Positions 14,223 through 26,350 of a stretch of DNA of 64,000 bases are shown in pieces; positions within the stretch are counted from its first letter, which is position 1, and each line of letters starts with the position of its first letter. The translations under genes and the position numbers were made by a program. The stretch comes from Mycobacterium sp. (GTDB taxonomy: Bacteria > Actinomycetota > Actinomycetes > Mycobacteriales > Mycobacteriaceae): the NCBI GenBank assembly GCA_020438845.1, contig JAGQTV010000044.1, positions 1 to 64,000 of the forward strand, read 5' to 3'. The notes under the pieces were generated by a model. The model worked only from the letters and a program-made list of their open reading frames with translations, was not told the DNA's origin and did no database searches.

Positions 14223-16742
14223 CTATTCGTTGTCGCCCCCGGTAGCGTTGGTCGCAGCGAACGAGCTGCTGACGGCCACCCCTTTGGCGCCCGGCCACAC
14301 CCAGTCACGCACCTCGGGCAGGTCGTCGCCGTGCTCTCGGGTGTACTCGCGGGCCTCGATGCGCTTGTCCACCATCTGCTGACGCAGGCAGGCGTAGCGC
14401 GAACCCAGGTCCGGCACCCGATCGATCACGTCGATCACCAGGTGGAAGCGGTCCAGGTCGTTGAGCATCACCATGTCGAACGGAGTGGTGGTGGTGCCTT
14501 CCTCCTTGTATCCGCGGACGTGGATGCGCGAATCGTTGCTGCGACGGTAGGCCAGGCGATGGATCAGCCACGGGTAGCCGTGGTAGGCGAAGATCACCGG
14601 CCGATCCTCGGTGAAGATCATGTCGAACTCGCGGTTGGACAGACCGTGTGGATGCTCGCTTTCGTCCTGCAGTCGCATCAGGTCGACGACGTTGACGAAC
14701 CGCACCTTCAACGCCGGTATGTGCTGGCGAAGCAGGTCGGCAGCAGCCAGAGCCTCCAGGGTCGGTACATCGCCGGCGGCGGCCAGCACGACATCCGGGA
14801 GGGTGCCGTGCTCCTCGGTGCCTGCCCACTCCCAAATTCCCAGGCCGCGGGTGCAGTGGGCGATCGCCTGGTCCATGGTGAGGAAGTTCGGGTGCGGCTG
14901 CTTTCCGGATACGACGACGTTGACGTACTGCCGCGAGTGCAGGCAGTGGTTGTAGGTGGACAGCAGGGTGTTGGCATCCGGCGGCAGGTACACCCGCACC
15001 ACCTCGGCGCTCTTGTTGACGACATGGTCGATGAAGCCGGGATCCTGGTGGCTGAAGCCGTTGTGGTCCTGACGCCACACATGGCTGGAAAGCAGATAAT
15101 TCAGGCTTGCGATCGGCCGACGCCACGGGATGTCATTGGTGACCTTCAGCCATTTGGCGTGCTGGTTGAACATCGAGTCGATGATGTGGATGAACGCCTC
15201 GTAGCAGTTGAACAAGCCGTGTCTGCCGGTCAGCAGGTAGCCCTCCAGCCAGCCCTGCATCTGGTGCTCGGAGAGCATCTCGACCACTCGGCCGGCCCGC
15301 GCGAGATGGTCGTCCACCTCGGGCCCGTAGAACTCGGCATTCCACTGTTTGTCGGTGACGTCGAAGACGGCCTGCAGTCGGTTGGAGGCGGTCTCGTCGG
15401 GGCCGAAGATCCGGAAATTGTGCGGGTTGAGCCGAACCACATCGGTCAGCCATTGGCCCAGCACCCGGGTGGCTTCGGCCAGTGTCGCACCGGGGGCGGG
15501 GACGTCGACGCCGTAGTCCCGGAAATCCGGTAGGCGGAGGTCTTTAAGCAACAACCCGCCGTTGGCGTGCGGGTTGTCGCTCATCCGCAGCGTGCCCTTC
15601 GGCGCCAGGGCGGTGATGTCGTCCTTGACCCGCCCGTCCGCGTCGAATAGTTCCTCTGGCCGGTAGGACGTCAGCCAGTCGGCCAGAACTTGCAGGTGCT
15701 CCGGAGTGTCGCGGGCATTGGCCAGTGGAACCTGGTGCGCCCGCCACGACCCGGTCGTCTTTTTGCCGTCGATGTAGGCGGGGCCGGTCCAGCCCTTCGG
15801 GTGACGGAAGACGATCATCGGCCACTGCGGCCGGGATTCCTCACCTGCAGTGCTGTTGCGCCGCTCCTCCTCATCGCTGCGCTGTGCATCGTCGCCGGCG
15901 GTGGCGCGGGCCTTGATCTCGGCGATCTCGTTCAGCACGTCGTCGAGCAGGGCGGCGAACCGGCGGTGGGCGTCGGTGTGGTCTTCGGAATTGTCGTCGG
16001 GCACTTCGAAGAAGAACGGCTTATGGCCGTACCCGATCATCAGTGCGCGCAGTTCCTCTTGTGGAATGCGCGCCAGCACAGTCGGATTGGCGATCTTGTA
16101 GCCGTTGAGGTGCAGGATGGGCAATACCACCCCGTCCAGGGCGGGGTTGATGAACTTGTTGGAGTGCCAACTGGTGGCCAGCGCACCGGTTTCGGCCTCG
16201 CCGTCGCCGACCACTGCAGCTATGAGCAGGTCGGGGTTGTCGAAAGCGGCGCCATAGGCGTGTGACAGCGCATAGCCCAACTCGCCGCCCTCGTGGATGG
16301 AGCCTGGCGTTTCCGGCGCGACGTGCGACGGGATACCGCCGGGGAAGGAGAATTGCCGGAACAGTCTGCGAACGCCCTCGGTGTCCTGCGTGATGTCGGG
16401 GTAGGTCTCGGTGTAGGTGCCGTCGAGATAGGCACTGGCGACCAGGCCCGGGCCGCCGTGGCCGGGTCCGGTGACGAAGATGGTTGGCTGGCTGCGTTCG
16501 GCGATCGCCCGGTTGAGATGGGCGTAGAGGAAGTTCAGTCCGGGCGTGGTGCCCCAGTGCCCGAGAAGCCGCGGTTTGACGTCGTCGCGGGACAGGGGGG
16601 TCTTCAGCAGCGGGTTGTTGAGCAGGTAGATCTGCCCGACGGACAGGTAGTTCGCGGCGCGGAACCACCCGTCGAGTCGGGCGATCACGTCATCGGTCAC
16701 CGGCTTGCCGCCGTGCTGCCAAGCATGGGTCTTCTCGGTCAT
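14223..16742 (-). CDS. xfp: Xylulose-5-phosphate/fructose-6-phosphate phosphoketolase
   Basis: 839 residues, normal for the family. Thiamine-diphosphate enzyme motifs are clear: [39 protein letters not shown], and GDGEAETG for Mg-ThDP binding, with the C-terminal phosphoketolase domain intact. It splits xylulose-5-P (and perhaps fructose-6-P) with phosphate into acetyl phosphate plus glyceraldehyde-3-P (or erythrose-4-P), giving ATP through acetate kinase without oxygen. Start ATG 16742 lies 14 bp after the glgP stop, so the two genes form an operon coupling glycogen breakdown to the phosphoketolase route. An upstream extension (to 16895) runs into glgP and is unlikely. Confidence 0.94.
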   Translation of the reverse strand: MTEKTHAWQHGGKPVTDDVIARLDGWFRAANYLSVGQIYLLNNPLLKTPLSRDDVKPRLLGHWGTTPGLNFLYAHLNRAIAERSQPTIFVTGPGHGGPGLVASAYLDGTYTETYPDITQDTEGVRRLFRQFSFPGGIPSHVAPETPGSIHEGGELGYALSHAYGAAFDNPDLLIAAVVGDGEAETGALATSWHSNKFINPALDGVVLPILHLNGYKIANPTVLARIPQEELRALMIGYGHKPFFFEVPDDNSEDHTDAHRRFAALLDDVLNEIAEIKARATAGDDAQRSDEEERRNSTAGEESRPQWPMIVFRHPKGWTGPAYIDGKKTTGSWRAHQVPLANARDTPEHLQVLADWLTSYRPEELFDADGRVKDDITALAPKGTLRMSDNPHANGGLLLKDLRLPDFRDYGVDVPAPGATLAEATRVLGQWLTDVVRLNPHNFRIFGPDETASNRLQAVFDVTDKQWNAEFYGPEVDDHLARAGRVVEMLSEHQMQGWLEGYLLTGRHGLFNCYEAFIHIIDSMFNQHAKWLKVTNDIPWRRPIASLNYLLSSHVWRQDHNGFSHQDPGFIDHVVNKSAEVVRVYLPPDANTLLSTYNHCLHSRQYVNVVVSGKQPHPNFLTMDQAIAHCTRGLGIWEWAGTEEHGTLPDVVLAAAGDVPTLEALAAADLLRQHIPALKVRFVNVVDLMRLQDESEHPHGLSNREFDMIFTEDRPVIFAYHGYPWLIHRLAYRRSNDSRIHVRGYKEEGTTTTPFDMVMLNDLDRFHLVIDVIDRVPDLGSRYACLRQQMVDKRIEAREYTREHGDDLPEVRDWVWPGAKGVAVSSSFAATNATGGDNE

Positions 16743-16756
16743 TGCTGCCGGATCCT

Positions 16757-19264
<2,508 letters not shown>

Positions 19265-19566
19265 GGGATTCCCCGAATCGTCTTTCAAGCGGCATTTCTC
19301 GCGAGTATGGCACCGGGGGGTTGCCGCTACGCCGGACTTGGCGAATCCGGACGGTGAACGGCAGGTGTACCCGTCTGCCTGCGGCTCAGAGTGCTAGCCG
19401 CCCGTCGCCGACATGGTCACACCGGCGACGGCGAAATGGGTTCGGAGGCTGTCAATTCGCCACGTCTTTTTACAAAGCTGAAACAGGTGTCAAGTCACCG
19501 TTCTACGGTGCGAAGTGAGGACTTCGACCCGTGCAGATAGCCATCGCGATAGGAGCGGAGCAGTCC
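19265..19566. other. Intergenic region between divergent glgP-xfp and arcDABC operons
   Basis: No ORF is convincing. It is the only space for promoters of both energy operons. On the minus strand TTGACA (19491-19496) is a good -35 followed at 15 bp by TAAAAA. On the plus strand GAGGACTTCGACCC (19514-19527) resembles half of a DosR box but lacks the full palindrome. No firm promoter can be assigned. Confidence 0.4.
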
Positions 19567-21042
19567 ATGGTGGAATCGGAAGTCGTGACGCAATCGCGGC
19601 CGTCCGCCGCGGCACCGGTCAAACTCGGACTTTCCGCGCTGACCGCGATAGTTGTCGGCTCGATGATCGGCAGCGGTATCTTCGCGCTGCCATCGCAGAT
19701 GGCCGGTAGCGCCGCCCCAGGGCCGCTGCTGATGGGCTGGGGTATCACCGGCATCGGAATGTTGATGCTGGCCTTCGTCTTTCAGACCTTGGCCCAGCGC
19801 AAACCCGAGGTCGACGGCGGCGTTTACGGCTACGCACGGGCCGGCTTCGGCAACTACATCGGCTACACCTCGGCGTTCGGCTATTGGGCCTCGGCGTGGA
19901 TGGGCAACGTCGCCTACCTGGTGCTGTTATTCGCGACGATGGGCTACTTCCTGCCCAATTTCGAAGGTGGCACCACCCTGCCCGCCATCATCGGTGCATC
20001 GATCCTGCTGTGGATCGTCCACTTCATGACCCTGCGCGGCGTTCAGACCGCCGCGTTCGTCAACACCATCGTGACCATCGCGAAGATCGTCCCGATTCTG
20101 ACTTTCATCGTGATCGCCGCGGTCGGCTTCAAGGCAGGTCTGTTCAGCGCTGACTTCTGGGGACAGCACACCAGTATCAACGGTGAACCCCTGGGCAGCA
20201 CCCTGCATCAGATCGAGGCGATGATGCTCGTCACGGTGTGGGTGTTCATCGGCATCGAAGGTGCGGCCGTGTACTCCCAGCGGGCCAAGAGTCGCTCAGA
20301 CGTAGGCCGGGCCACGGTATTGGGATTTCTGGCGGTATTGGCGCTGCTGCTCCTGGTGAATTTCCTGTCCTACGGCCTGATGGAGCAAGCGAAACTGGCA
20401 GGCGTGCCCGACCCGTCGATGGCGGGCTTGATGGAGCAACAGGTCGGCAGATGGGGCGCCACATTCATCTCGGTCGGGCTGATCGTCTCGTTGCTCGGCG
20501 CGCTCATTGCGTGGGTGATGCTGTGTGCTGAAATCCTCCGCATTCCGGCCCAGGACGCGGTGATGCCGGAGGTCTTCGGGCGGGAGAACTCCTACGGATC
20601 ACCTGCCGCGGCCCTGTGGCTGACCAATGGGTGCATTCAGGCGGTGCTGATCCTGACCTTGTTCGCCAAGAGCAGCTACCTCGGTCTGGTCCTGCTGGCC
20701 ACCTCGCTGATCCTGCTGCCGTATCTGTGGTCGGCGGCCTACCAGGTGTCACTCGCCGTGCGGGGCGAGACCTATGAGAACGGTCAGGGGCGCACCCGAG
20801 ATCTGCTCATCGGAGGCATCGCCCTGATCTACGCGATCTGGTTGGTCTTCGCCGGGGGTCTGGAGTTTCTGCTGACCGGCGCGGTGGCGTACTTCCTGGG
20901 GACGATTCTGTTCGTGTGGGCCCGTCGGGAGAAGGGCCTGCGGGTCTTCACGGGCGGTGAGTGGATCGTCTTCGCCGTCATCGCGGTGGCTGCTGCGGTC
21001 GGCCTCTATCAGATCGTCACCGGAGACATCGACGTCTTCTGA
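19567..21042 (+). CDS. arcD: Arginine:ornithine antiporter, APC family
   Basis: 491 residues from ATG 19567, which has AGGAGCGGAG upstream. The APC superfamily motif VGSMIGSGIFALPSQMAGSA lies in TM1, and about 12 hydrophobic helices follow, ending near 489. It would import arginine in exchange for ornithine, supplying the pathway encoded downstream. A longer frame from GTG 19531 adds 12 residues without a ribosome site. First gene of the arcD-arcA-arcB-arcC operon; 30 bp to arcA. Confidence 0.9.
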   Translation: MVESEVVTQSRPSAAAPVKLGLSALTAIVVGSMIGSGIFALPSQMAGSAAPGPLLMGWGITGIGMLMLAFVFQTLAQRKPEVDGGVYGYARAGFGNYIGYTSAFGYWASAWMGNVAYLVLLFATMGYFLPNFEGGTTLPAIIGASILLWIVHFMTLRGVQTAAFVNTIVTIAKIVPILTFIVIAAVGFKAGLFSADFWGQHTSINGEPLGSTLHQIEAMMLVTVWVFIGIEGAAVYSQRAKSRSDVGRATVLGFLAVLALLLLVNFLSYGLMEQAKLAGVPDPSMAGLMEQQVGRWGATFISVGLIVSLLGALIAWVMLCAEILRIPAQDAVMPEVFGRENSYGSPAAALWLTNGCIQAVLILTLFAKSSYLGLVLLATSLILLPYLWSAAYQVSLAVRGETYENGQGRTRDLLIGGIALIYAIWLVFAGGLEFLLTGAVAYFLGTILFVWARREKGLRVFTGGEWIVFAVIAVAAAVGLYQIVTGDIDVF

Positions 21043-21072
21043 CGTAAACATCTTTCAGAGAGGAGAACAGCG

Positions 21073-22329
21073 ATGTCCGGCAAGGAATCCCGGGTAGGCG
21101 TCTGGTCCGAGATCGGCAAATTGCGCCGGGTGATGGTGTGTGCACCGGGGCTCGCCCATGAGCGGCTGACCCCCGAATCGGCCGACGAACTGCTCTATGA
21201 CGACGTGCTGTGGGTCCAGCAGGCCCGCCGGGACCACTTCGACTTCGTTACGAAGATGGAGGACCGCGGTGTCGAGGTCCTCGAACTGGGAGCCTTGCTC
21301 GCCGATGTTGTCGCCGACAAGGCTGGACGGGACTGGGTGCTGGACCGCAAGATCACCGATGAGCAGGTGGGTGCGGGTGTGTCCCAAGAGGTCAGGCCCT
21401 GGCTCGACGAGATGGCTGCTGCCGATCTTGCCGAGTACCTGATCGGTGGTATCCCCTTCCACGAGGTGCCCAAGGAGGTCGCCGGTCCCTTCACCGTGGC
21501 CTTCGGCGAGATGAGCCCTACCGGGTTCGTCACCAAGCCACTGCCCAACACCCAGTTCACGCGGGACAACTCGGCCTGGATCTTCAACGGTGTCAGCCTG
21601 AACCCGATGTTTTGGCCTGCCCGTCGCCAGGAGACTCTCCTCGTCGCGGCGGTTTACCGCTTCCACCCGGCCTTCTCCGGCGAGGACTATGAGGTCTGGC
21701 TCGGCGATCCCGACGGTGAGCCGCATGACTACGGGGCGATGACCCTCGAAGGCGGCGACGTCATGCCGATCGGCAAGGGCGCCGTGCTCATCGGCATGGG
21801 AGAGCGGTCGTCACGGGAGGCGATCGTCAAGGTCGCGCAGAACCTCTTCAATGCCGAGGCGGCCGAGCAGGTCATCATCGCCGGACTGCCCAAGAGTCGG
21901 GCGGCGATGCATCTGGACACCGTCTTCACGTTCTGCGACCGCGAGGTACTCACCGCCTATGCCCCCGTGATCGACAACGTCAAACCGATCACGCTGCGGC
22001 CCGATCCGAAAAAGTCGGCCGGTCTGAGCATCCAGGTAGAGAACAAGAGTCTCGTCGACGTGGTCGGCGAGGCCCTCGGTGTGACTTTCCGGGTTGTCGA
22101 CACCGCCGGTGACATTTACGGCGTCCAACGGGAGCAATGGAATGACGCGAACAACGTGGTCGCCGTCGAACCCGGCGTGGTCATCGGCTACGACCGCAAC
22201 ACACTGACCAACACCGCGCTGCGAAAGGCCGGTATCGAGGTCATCACCATCGACGCCAGCGAACTCGGTCGGGGCCGCGGCGGCGGCCATTGCATGACCT
22301 GCCCGATTCTTCGCGAACCCGCCTACTGA
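21073..22329 (+). CDS. arcA: Arginine deiminase
   Basis: 418 residues, typical length. Substrate-binding motif [10 protein letters not shown] (about 165-174), catalytic [11 protein letters not shown] (His and Asp) and the nucleophilic cysteine in [15 protein letters not shown] at the C-terminus are all present. It hydrolyses arginine to citrulline and ammonium in the cytosol, the first step of the deiminase route to ATP and also an acid-resistance reaction. GAGAGGAG precedes the ATG. In M. tuberculosis arcA stands alone between the alkB-like gene and pmt; here it belongs to a full operon elsewhere. Confidence 0.97.
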   Translation: MSGKESRVGVWSEIGKLRRVMVCAPGLAHERLTPESADELLYDDVLWVQQARRDHFDFVTKMEDRGVEVLELGALLADVVADKAGRDWVLDRKITDEQVGAGVSQEVRPWLDEMAAADLAEYLIGGIPFHEVPKEVAGPFTVAFGEMSPTGFVTKPLPNTQFTRDNSAWIFNGVSLNPMFWPARRQETLLVAAVYRFHPAFSGEDYEVWLGDPDGEPHDYGAMTLEGGDVMPIGKGAVLIGMGERSSREAIVKVAQNLFNAEAAEQVIIAGLPKSRAAMHLDTVFTFCDREVLTAYAPVIDNVKPITLRPDPKKSAGLSIQVENKSLVDVVGEALGVTFRVVDTAGDIYGVQREQWNDANNVVAVEPGVVIGYDRNTLTNTALRKAGIEVITIDASELGRGRGGGHCMTCPILREPAY

Positions 22330-22359
22330 TCCGATCGACCAACCAGAGGAGACGACACC

Positions 22360-23364
22360 ATGGCCTTCAACCTGCAGAACCGCGACCTGCTGAGCCTCGT
22401 GCACCACAGCGAGCGCGATTTGATCTACCTGATCGACCTGGCTCGGGATCTCAAGCGCGCCAAGTACTCCGGTGCCGTCAGGCACTCGCTGGCAGGCAAG
22501 AACATTGCGCTGATCTTCGAGAAGACCTCGACCCGCACCCGGTGTGCATTCGAGGTGGCCGCCTACGACGAGGGCGCACACGTGACCTACATCGACCCGA
22601 CCTCCTCGCAGATCGGACACAAGGAGTCGATGAAGGACACCGCCCGGGTGCTGGGCAGGATGTATGACGCCATCGAATACCGCGGTGCCGGTCAGGGGAT
22701 CGTCGAGGAGTTGGCGAAATACGCTGGCGTCCCGGTATTCAACGGCCTCACCGACGAGTATCACCCGACCCAGATGCTGGCCGACGTGCTCACCATGACC
22801 GAGCATTGCGCCAAGCCCCTGCACGAGATCTCCTACGTCTTCGTCGGCGACGGCCGCAACAACATGGGCAATTCCCTGCTGCTGGTGGGTGCGAAACTGG
22901 GCATGGACGTGCGGATCCTTGCCCCCAAGGAATTGCAGCCCACCGCTGATCTCGTCACGATGTGCGAGGGGTTCGCCAAACAGTCCGGTGCGCGTATCAC
23001 GGTCACCGACGACGTCACGAAGGGCGTCAAGGGTGTCGACTTCATCCACACCGACGTGTGGGTGTCGATGGGCGAGCCCATCGAGAGCTGGGGCGAGCGG
23101 ATCAAGCTGCTGATGCCCTATCAGGTCAACGCCGAATTGGTTGCCGCAGCGGAGAATCCGAGGGTGCGTTTCATGCACTGCCTGCCGGCCTTTCACAATT
23201 CCGAGACCAAGGTCGGGGCGAAGATCGCTGCGCAGTATCCGGAACTGAAGAACGGTATCGAGGTCACAGACGACGTCTTCGAGAGCCCGATCAACATCTG
23301 CTTCGAGCAGGCCGAGAACCGTATGCACACCATCAAGGCCGTCCTCGTGTCTTCGCTGGCGTGA
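22360..23364 (+). CDS. arcB: Catabolic ornithine carbamoyltransferase
   Basis: 334 residues. Carbamoyl-phosphate motif STRTR (about 49-53), HPTQ ([12 protein letters not shown]) and ornithine motif HCLPAFH (about 269-275) are intact. In this operon the enzyme would run in the phosphorolytic direction, citrulline plus phosphate to ornithine plus carbamoyl phosphate. The catabolic role is inferred from its place between arcA and arcC. GAGGAG precedes the ATG; 10 bp to arcC. Confidence 0.96.
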   Translation: MAFNLQNRDLLSLVHHSERDLIYLIDLARDLKRAKYSGAVRHSLAGKNIALIFEKTSTRTRCAFEVAAYDEGAHVTYIDPTSSQIGHKESMKDTARVLGRMYDAIEYRGAGQGIVEELAKYAGVPVFNGLTDEYHPTQMLADVLTMTEHCAKPLHEISYVFVGDGRNNMGNSLLLVGAKLGMDVRILAPKELQPTADLVTMCEGFAKQSGARITVTDDVTKGVKGVDFIHTDVWVSMGEPIESWGERIKLLMPYQVNAELVAAAENPRVRFMHCLPAFHNSETKVGAKIAAQYPELKNGIEVTDDVFESPINICFEQAENRMHTIKAVLVSSLA

Positions 23365-23374
23365 GGGGTTGAAC

Positions 23375-24283
23375 ATGCGGATCGTGATCGCACTGGGCGG
23401 CAACGCGTTGCTGCAACGCGGGCAGCCGATGACCGCCGAGAACCAGCGGGCCAACATCCACGTGGCCGCCGAGCGCATCGCGGCGGTGGCCCCCGGCAAC
23501 GAGATCGTCATCGCCCACGGCAACGGTCCGCAGGTCGGGTTGCTGGCCCTACAAGGTGCCGCCTACGAAGAGGTGGCGCCCTACCCGTTGGACGTGCTGG
23601 GTGCCGAGACGGAGGCGATGATCGGGTATGTCATCGAGCAGGAACTGGGCAATCTACTGCCGTTCGAGCAGTCGTTCGCGACGCTGCTGACCATGATCGA
23701 GGTCGACCCGAAGGATCCGGCATTCGCCAACCCCACCAAGCCGATCGGCCCGATCTACTCCCAGGGTGAGGCGGAGCGGTTGGCCGCCGAGAAGGGCTGG
23801 GCGATCGCGCCTGACGGCGACCACTATCGCCGGGTCGTACCGAGCCCGAAGCCCAAGCGGATCTTCGAGATCCGGCCGATTCGCACCCTCGTCGAGCAGG
23901 GCTGCATCGTGATCTGCGCGGGCGGCGGTGGCATCCCGACGATGTATGACGAGGACGGCCGACTGCGCGGCGTCGAGGCGGTCATCGACAAGGACCTGGC
24001 GGCCGCACTGCTCGCCGAGGAACTGGCCGCCGACCTGTTGGTGATCGCCACCGACGTGGACGGCGTCTATACCGGCTGGGGCACTGCCGAGCAGGCCAGG
24101 CTGGGTGCGGTCACCATCGACCAGGTCGTGGAGATGAAGTTGCCCGCCGGGTCGATGGGGCCCAAGGTCGCCGCGGCCTGCCAGTTCGCCGCGAACACCG
24201 GCAACGAGGCGGTCATCGGATCACTGGCCGACATCGACAGGATCGTGGAAGGCTCGGCTGGGACGCGGGTTCGGTCAACGTGA
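23375..24283 (+). CDS. arcC: Carbamate kinase
   Basis: 302 residues. Amino-acid-kinase fold: [12 protein letters not shown] at the N-terminus, HGNGPQVG (about 49-56), the CAGGGGIP loop near 183 and ATDVDGVYT near 225. It transfers phosphate from carbamoyl phosphate to ADP, the ATP-yielding step. ATG 23375 has GAGGGG about 6 nt upstream; TTG 23369 is a less likely start. Its stop overlaps the start of the next gene by 4 bases. Confidence 0.96.
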   Translation: MRIVIALGGNALLQRGQPMTAENQRANIHVAAERIAAVAPGNEIVIAHGNGPQVGLLALQGAAYEEVAPYPLDVLGAETEAMIGYVIEQELGNLLPFEQSFATLLTMIEVDPKDPAFANPTKPIGPIYSQGEAERLAAEKGWAIAPDGDHYRRVVPSPKPKRIFEIRPIRTLVEQGCIVICAGGGGIPTMYDEDGRLRGVEAVIDKDLAAALLAEELAADLLVIATDVDGVYTGWGTAEQARLGAVTIDQVVEMKLPAGSMGPKVAAACQFAANTGNEAVIGSLADIDRIVEGSAGTRVRST

Positions 24284-24621
24284 GTGCCGTCGACGTGGGA
24301 ATCCGAAGCAGGGCAGCCGAATTACTGCTGGCAATTCTCGGTGTGGTGACGCTGGCGGCCGGGGCGATGACGGCCGCACCGACGGCACGTTCGGCGATGT
24401 GTCCGGGCGGCACCGTTCTGGATCCGATCACCGGGGTCTGCTGGTCGCAGAACAATCCGAGCAACAGTTGGGGTGGTTCGGGCAACATCCCGTGCCTGCC
24501 GGGGCGTTTGGGTCTGTGTCTGGGTGCGCTGCAGAACACCCCGCTCCCGGGAGCACGGTTACGACCGATGCCGCCCGCCGGGCCCGCGCCGCGCTCGGGG
24601 CCACGCGGCACCTGGCCCTAA
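24280..24621 (+). CDS. Small secreted protein of unknown function
   Basis: 113 residues. A signal peptide (hydrophobic 14-31, [18 protein letters not shown], likely cleavage after ARSA) precedes a mature part with four Cys (CPGG, VCWS, IPCLPG, GLCLG) and a Pro/Arg-rich end. GTG 24280 overlaps the arcC stop by 4 bases, so it is translationally coupled to the arginine operon. The tail may be over-long. I know no family; [15 protein letters not shown] resembles other small mycobacterial exported proteins. Confidence 0.6.
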   Translation: MSAVDVGIRSRAAELLLAILGVVTLAAGAMTAAPTARSAMCPGGTVLDPITGVCWSQNNPSNSWGGSGNIPCLPGRLGLCLGALQNTPLPGARLRPMPPAGPAPRSGPRGTWP

Positions 24622-24626
24622 CAGGG

Positions 24627-26309
24627 ATGTCAGCGAGGATGACCCCTTCCTATCTCTTCGCCAACGGGCCGATCTGGACCGGGGATCCGGTCCAGCCGTG
24701 GGCCCAGGCCGTCGTCGTGCGTGGTACCGACCTTGCCTATGTCGGGACACGTTACGGTGCAGACGATTTCGTTGACGGAGGGACTGAACTTGTCGATCTC
24801 CGCGGGCGGATGTGCCTGCCCGGATTCATCGACTCCCACAATCATCTGGCCAGCGCGGCGGTTGCGAAGCTGGGGGTCAATGTCTCCGGAATCGTCGGGC
24901 GTGACGGTCTTGAGGCGGCGATCCGTGAATGGATCGGGGCGCAGCTTCCCGAGGCCCCGCTGAGGGGACACGGTTGGACGCTGGCGTCCTTCGGAGGCCT
25001 GGGGCCGCGTCGGGAGTGGTTGGACGCGATCACCGGTGAGCGGCCGATGTATCTGTTGTCTGCCGACGGCCACGACGCCTGGTTCAACACCGCCGCCATG
25101 CGAGCCGCCGGCATCGGACCCGATACCCCCGACCCCAACCCCGATGCCCAGTATTGGGTGCGCGACCCGGACGGGACGCCGTCCGGACACGCGGTCGAAC
25201 CGGCGGCCACCATGCCGATCCTCGTCGCGCTGGGACTGACGTCACCCGACAGTGTCCGAGCGGCTCAGGATCTCACGCTGTGGCCGGCCCCGTCCTGGGG
25301 CATCACCGCCTATTTCGACGCGGGGGTGTTCCTTGGTGCGACGGCGGAGTCCGGCCGTTGGGTGTTCGAGGATCTCATCGCCCGGGACGAGGTAGGCACG
25401 CTTCCAGTACGGATCGCCGGCTCTTACTGGACCCGCAGCCCCGAAGACGACCCCTCCGCGATCGCCGAGGCCGCGTCTGCCTGGCACCGGGAACTGCGGT
25501 CCGAGCACGTGCGGATCGACACTTGCAAGATGTTCGCCGACGGAACATTTCAGAGCGGCGGGGCGCTGACGCTGGCACCGTGCTGCGGGCATGACGATGA
25601 CGACTTCGGGTCCATGACGTTCACGCCGTCGCACATCGAAGCCCAGATTGCGGCGGTCCAAGCCGCCGGCTTGGACATGCATATCCACGTCGACGCCGAC
25701 GGTTCGGTCCGAGTCGTCCTCGATGCCTACGAAGCCGTTCTGCGTCGGCGCGGTCGCGAGGGCAGGCGTCATGTGCTGGCACACAATTCGATGGTCGACC
25801 CCGCTGACATCCCCCGTTACGCCGCGATGGGGATCATCGCCAACTGCACACCGTTGTGGGGCACCGACTACAACGGGCAGTACCGCGCCATCTACACGAA
25901 GCTGTTGGGCGCCGACCGGGTGGAGGAACGCCTGCTGCCCTATGGAGATCTCGTCCGGTCCGGGGCAGTGGTCACCTACGGCAGCGACATCCCGGGCGTC
26001 GACATCCCGGAGATTCCGCCGTTGCTCCAGATCGAGGCTTTGGTCACCCGCCAGCGTCCCGGCTACCCCGACGACCTGCCACTGGTGCCCCGCCAGCGCA
26101 TCGGTCTGCATGACACCCTTCGCGGCTATACCGCCAACGGCGCCTACCAGATGCGGCTCGAAGATCGCACCGGCATGCTGAAGTCCGGCCTGGCCGCTGA
26201 CCTGACGGTGCTTGGTGCCGACCTCTTCCGCGTGGACCCACGTGACATCCATGCGGTGCCGGTGGTCCTGACGATGATGGACGGCCGGATCACCCATGAC
26301 AGCCGCTGA
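24627..26309 (+). CDS. Amidohydrolase family 3 protein (YtcJ-like)
   Basis: 560 residues. A beta-sandwich start (YLFANGPIWTGD), metal ligands HxH in PGFIDSHNHLASA (about 69-81), and the C-terminal GYTANGAYQM...GMLKSGLAADLTVL of YtcJ-type amidohydrolases. The metal-dependent substrate (amide, imide or formamide) is unknown. ATG 24627 follows the preceding stop by 5 bp; ATG 24639 is a good alternative. Position after arcC suggests cotranscription with the arginine genes, but no direct role in that pathway is evident. Confidence 0.87.
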   Translation: MSARMTPSYLFANGPIWTGDPVQPWAQAVVVRGTDLAYVGTRYGADDFVDGGTELVDLRGRMCLPGFIDSHNHLASAAVAKLGVNVSGIVGRDGLEAAIREWIGAQLPEAPLRGHGWTLASFGGLGPRREWLDAITGERPMYLLSADGHDAWFNTAAMRAAGIGPDTPDPNPDAQYWVRDPDGTPSGHAVEPAATMPILVALGLTSPDSVRAAQDLTLWPAPSWGITAYFDAGVFLGATAESGRWVFEDLIARDEVGTLPVRIAGSYWTRSPEDDPSAIAEAASAWHRELRSEHVRIDTCKMFADGTFQSGGALTLAPCCGHDDDDFGSMTFTPSHIEAQIAAVQAAGLDMHIHVDADGSVRVVLDAYEAVLRRRGREGRRHVLAHNSMVDPADIPRYAAMGIIANCTPLWGTDYNGQYRAIYTKLLGADRVEERLLPYGDLVRSGAVVTYGSDIPGVDIPEIPPLLQIEALVTRQRPGYPDDLPLVPRQRIGLHDTLRGYTANGAYQMRLEDRTGMLKSGLAADLTVLGADLFRVDPRDIHAVPVVLTMMDGRITHDSR

Positions 26310-26350
26310 GTACCCTGCTCGTATGGCTACCCTGACAATGGTCGGCTAGT

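Noticed and set aside
14217-15533. 438-residue plus-strand frame opposite xfp
   Set aside because: No recognisable domain, low-complexity Val/Gln/His composition, and xfp is certain on the other strand.
19514-19527. DosR box upstream of arcD
   Set aside because: GAGGACTTCGACCC matches the left half of the DosR consensus, but the right half is one base short and degenerate. No full DosR box was seen near the USP, H-NOX or glgP starts either.
21811-23523. 570-residue minus-strand open frame opposite arcA-arcB-arcC
   Set aside because: Antisense to three enzymes with clear motifs; composition is typical of shadow frames.
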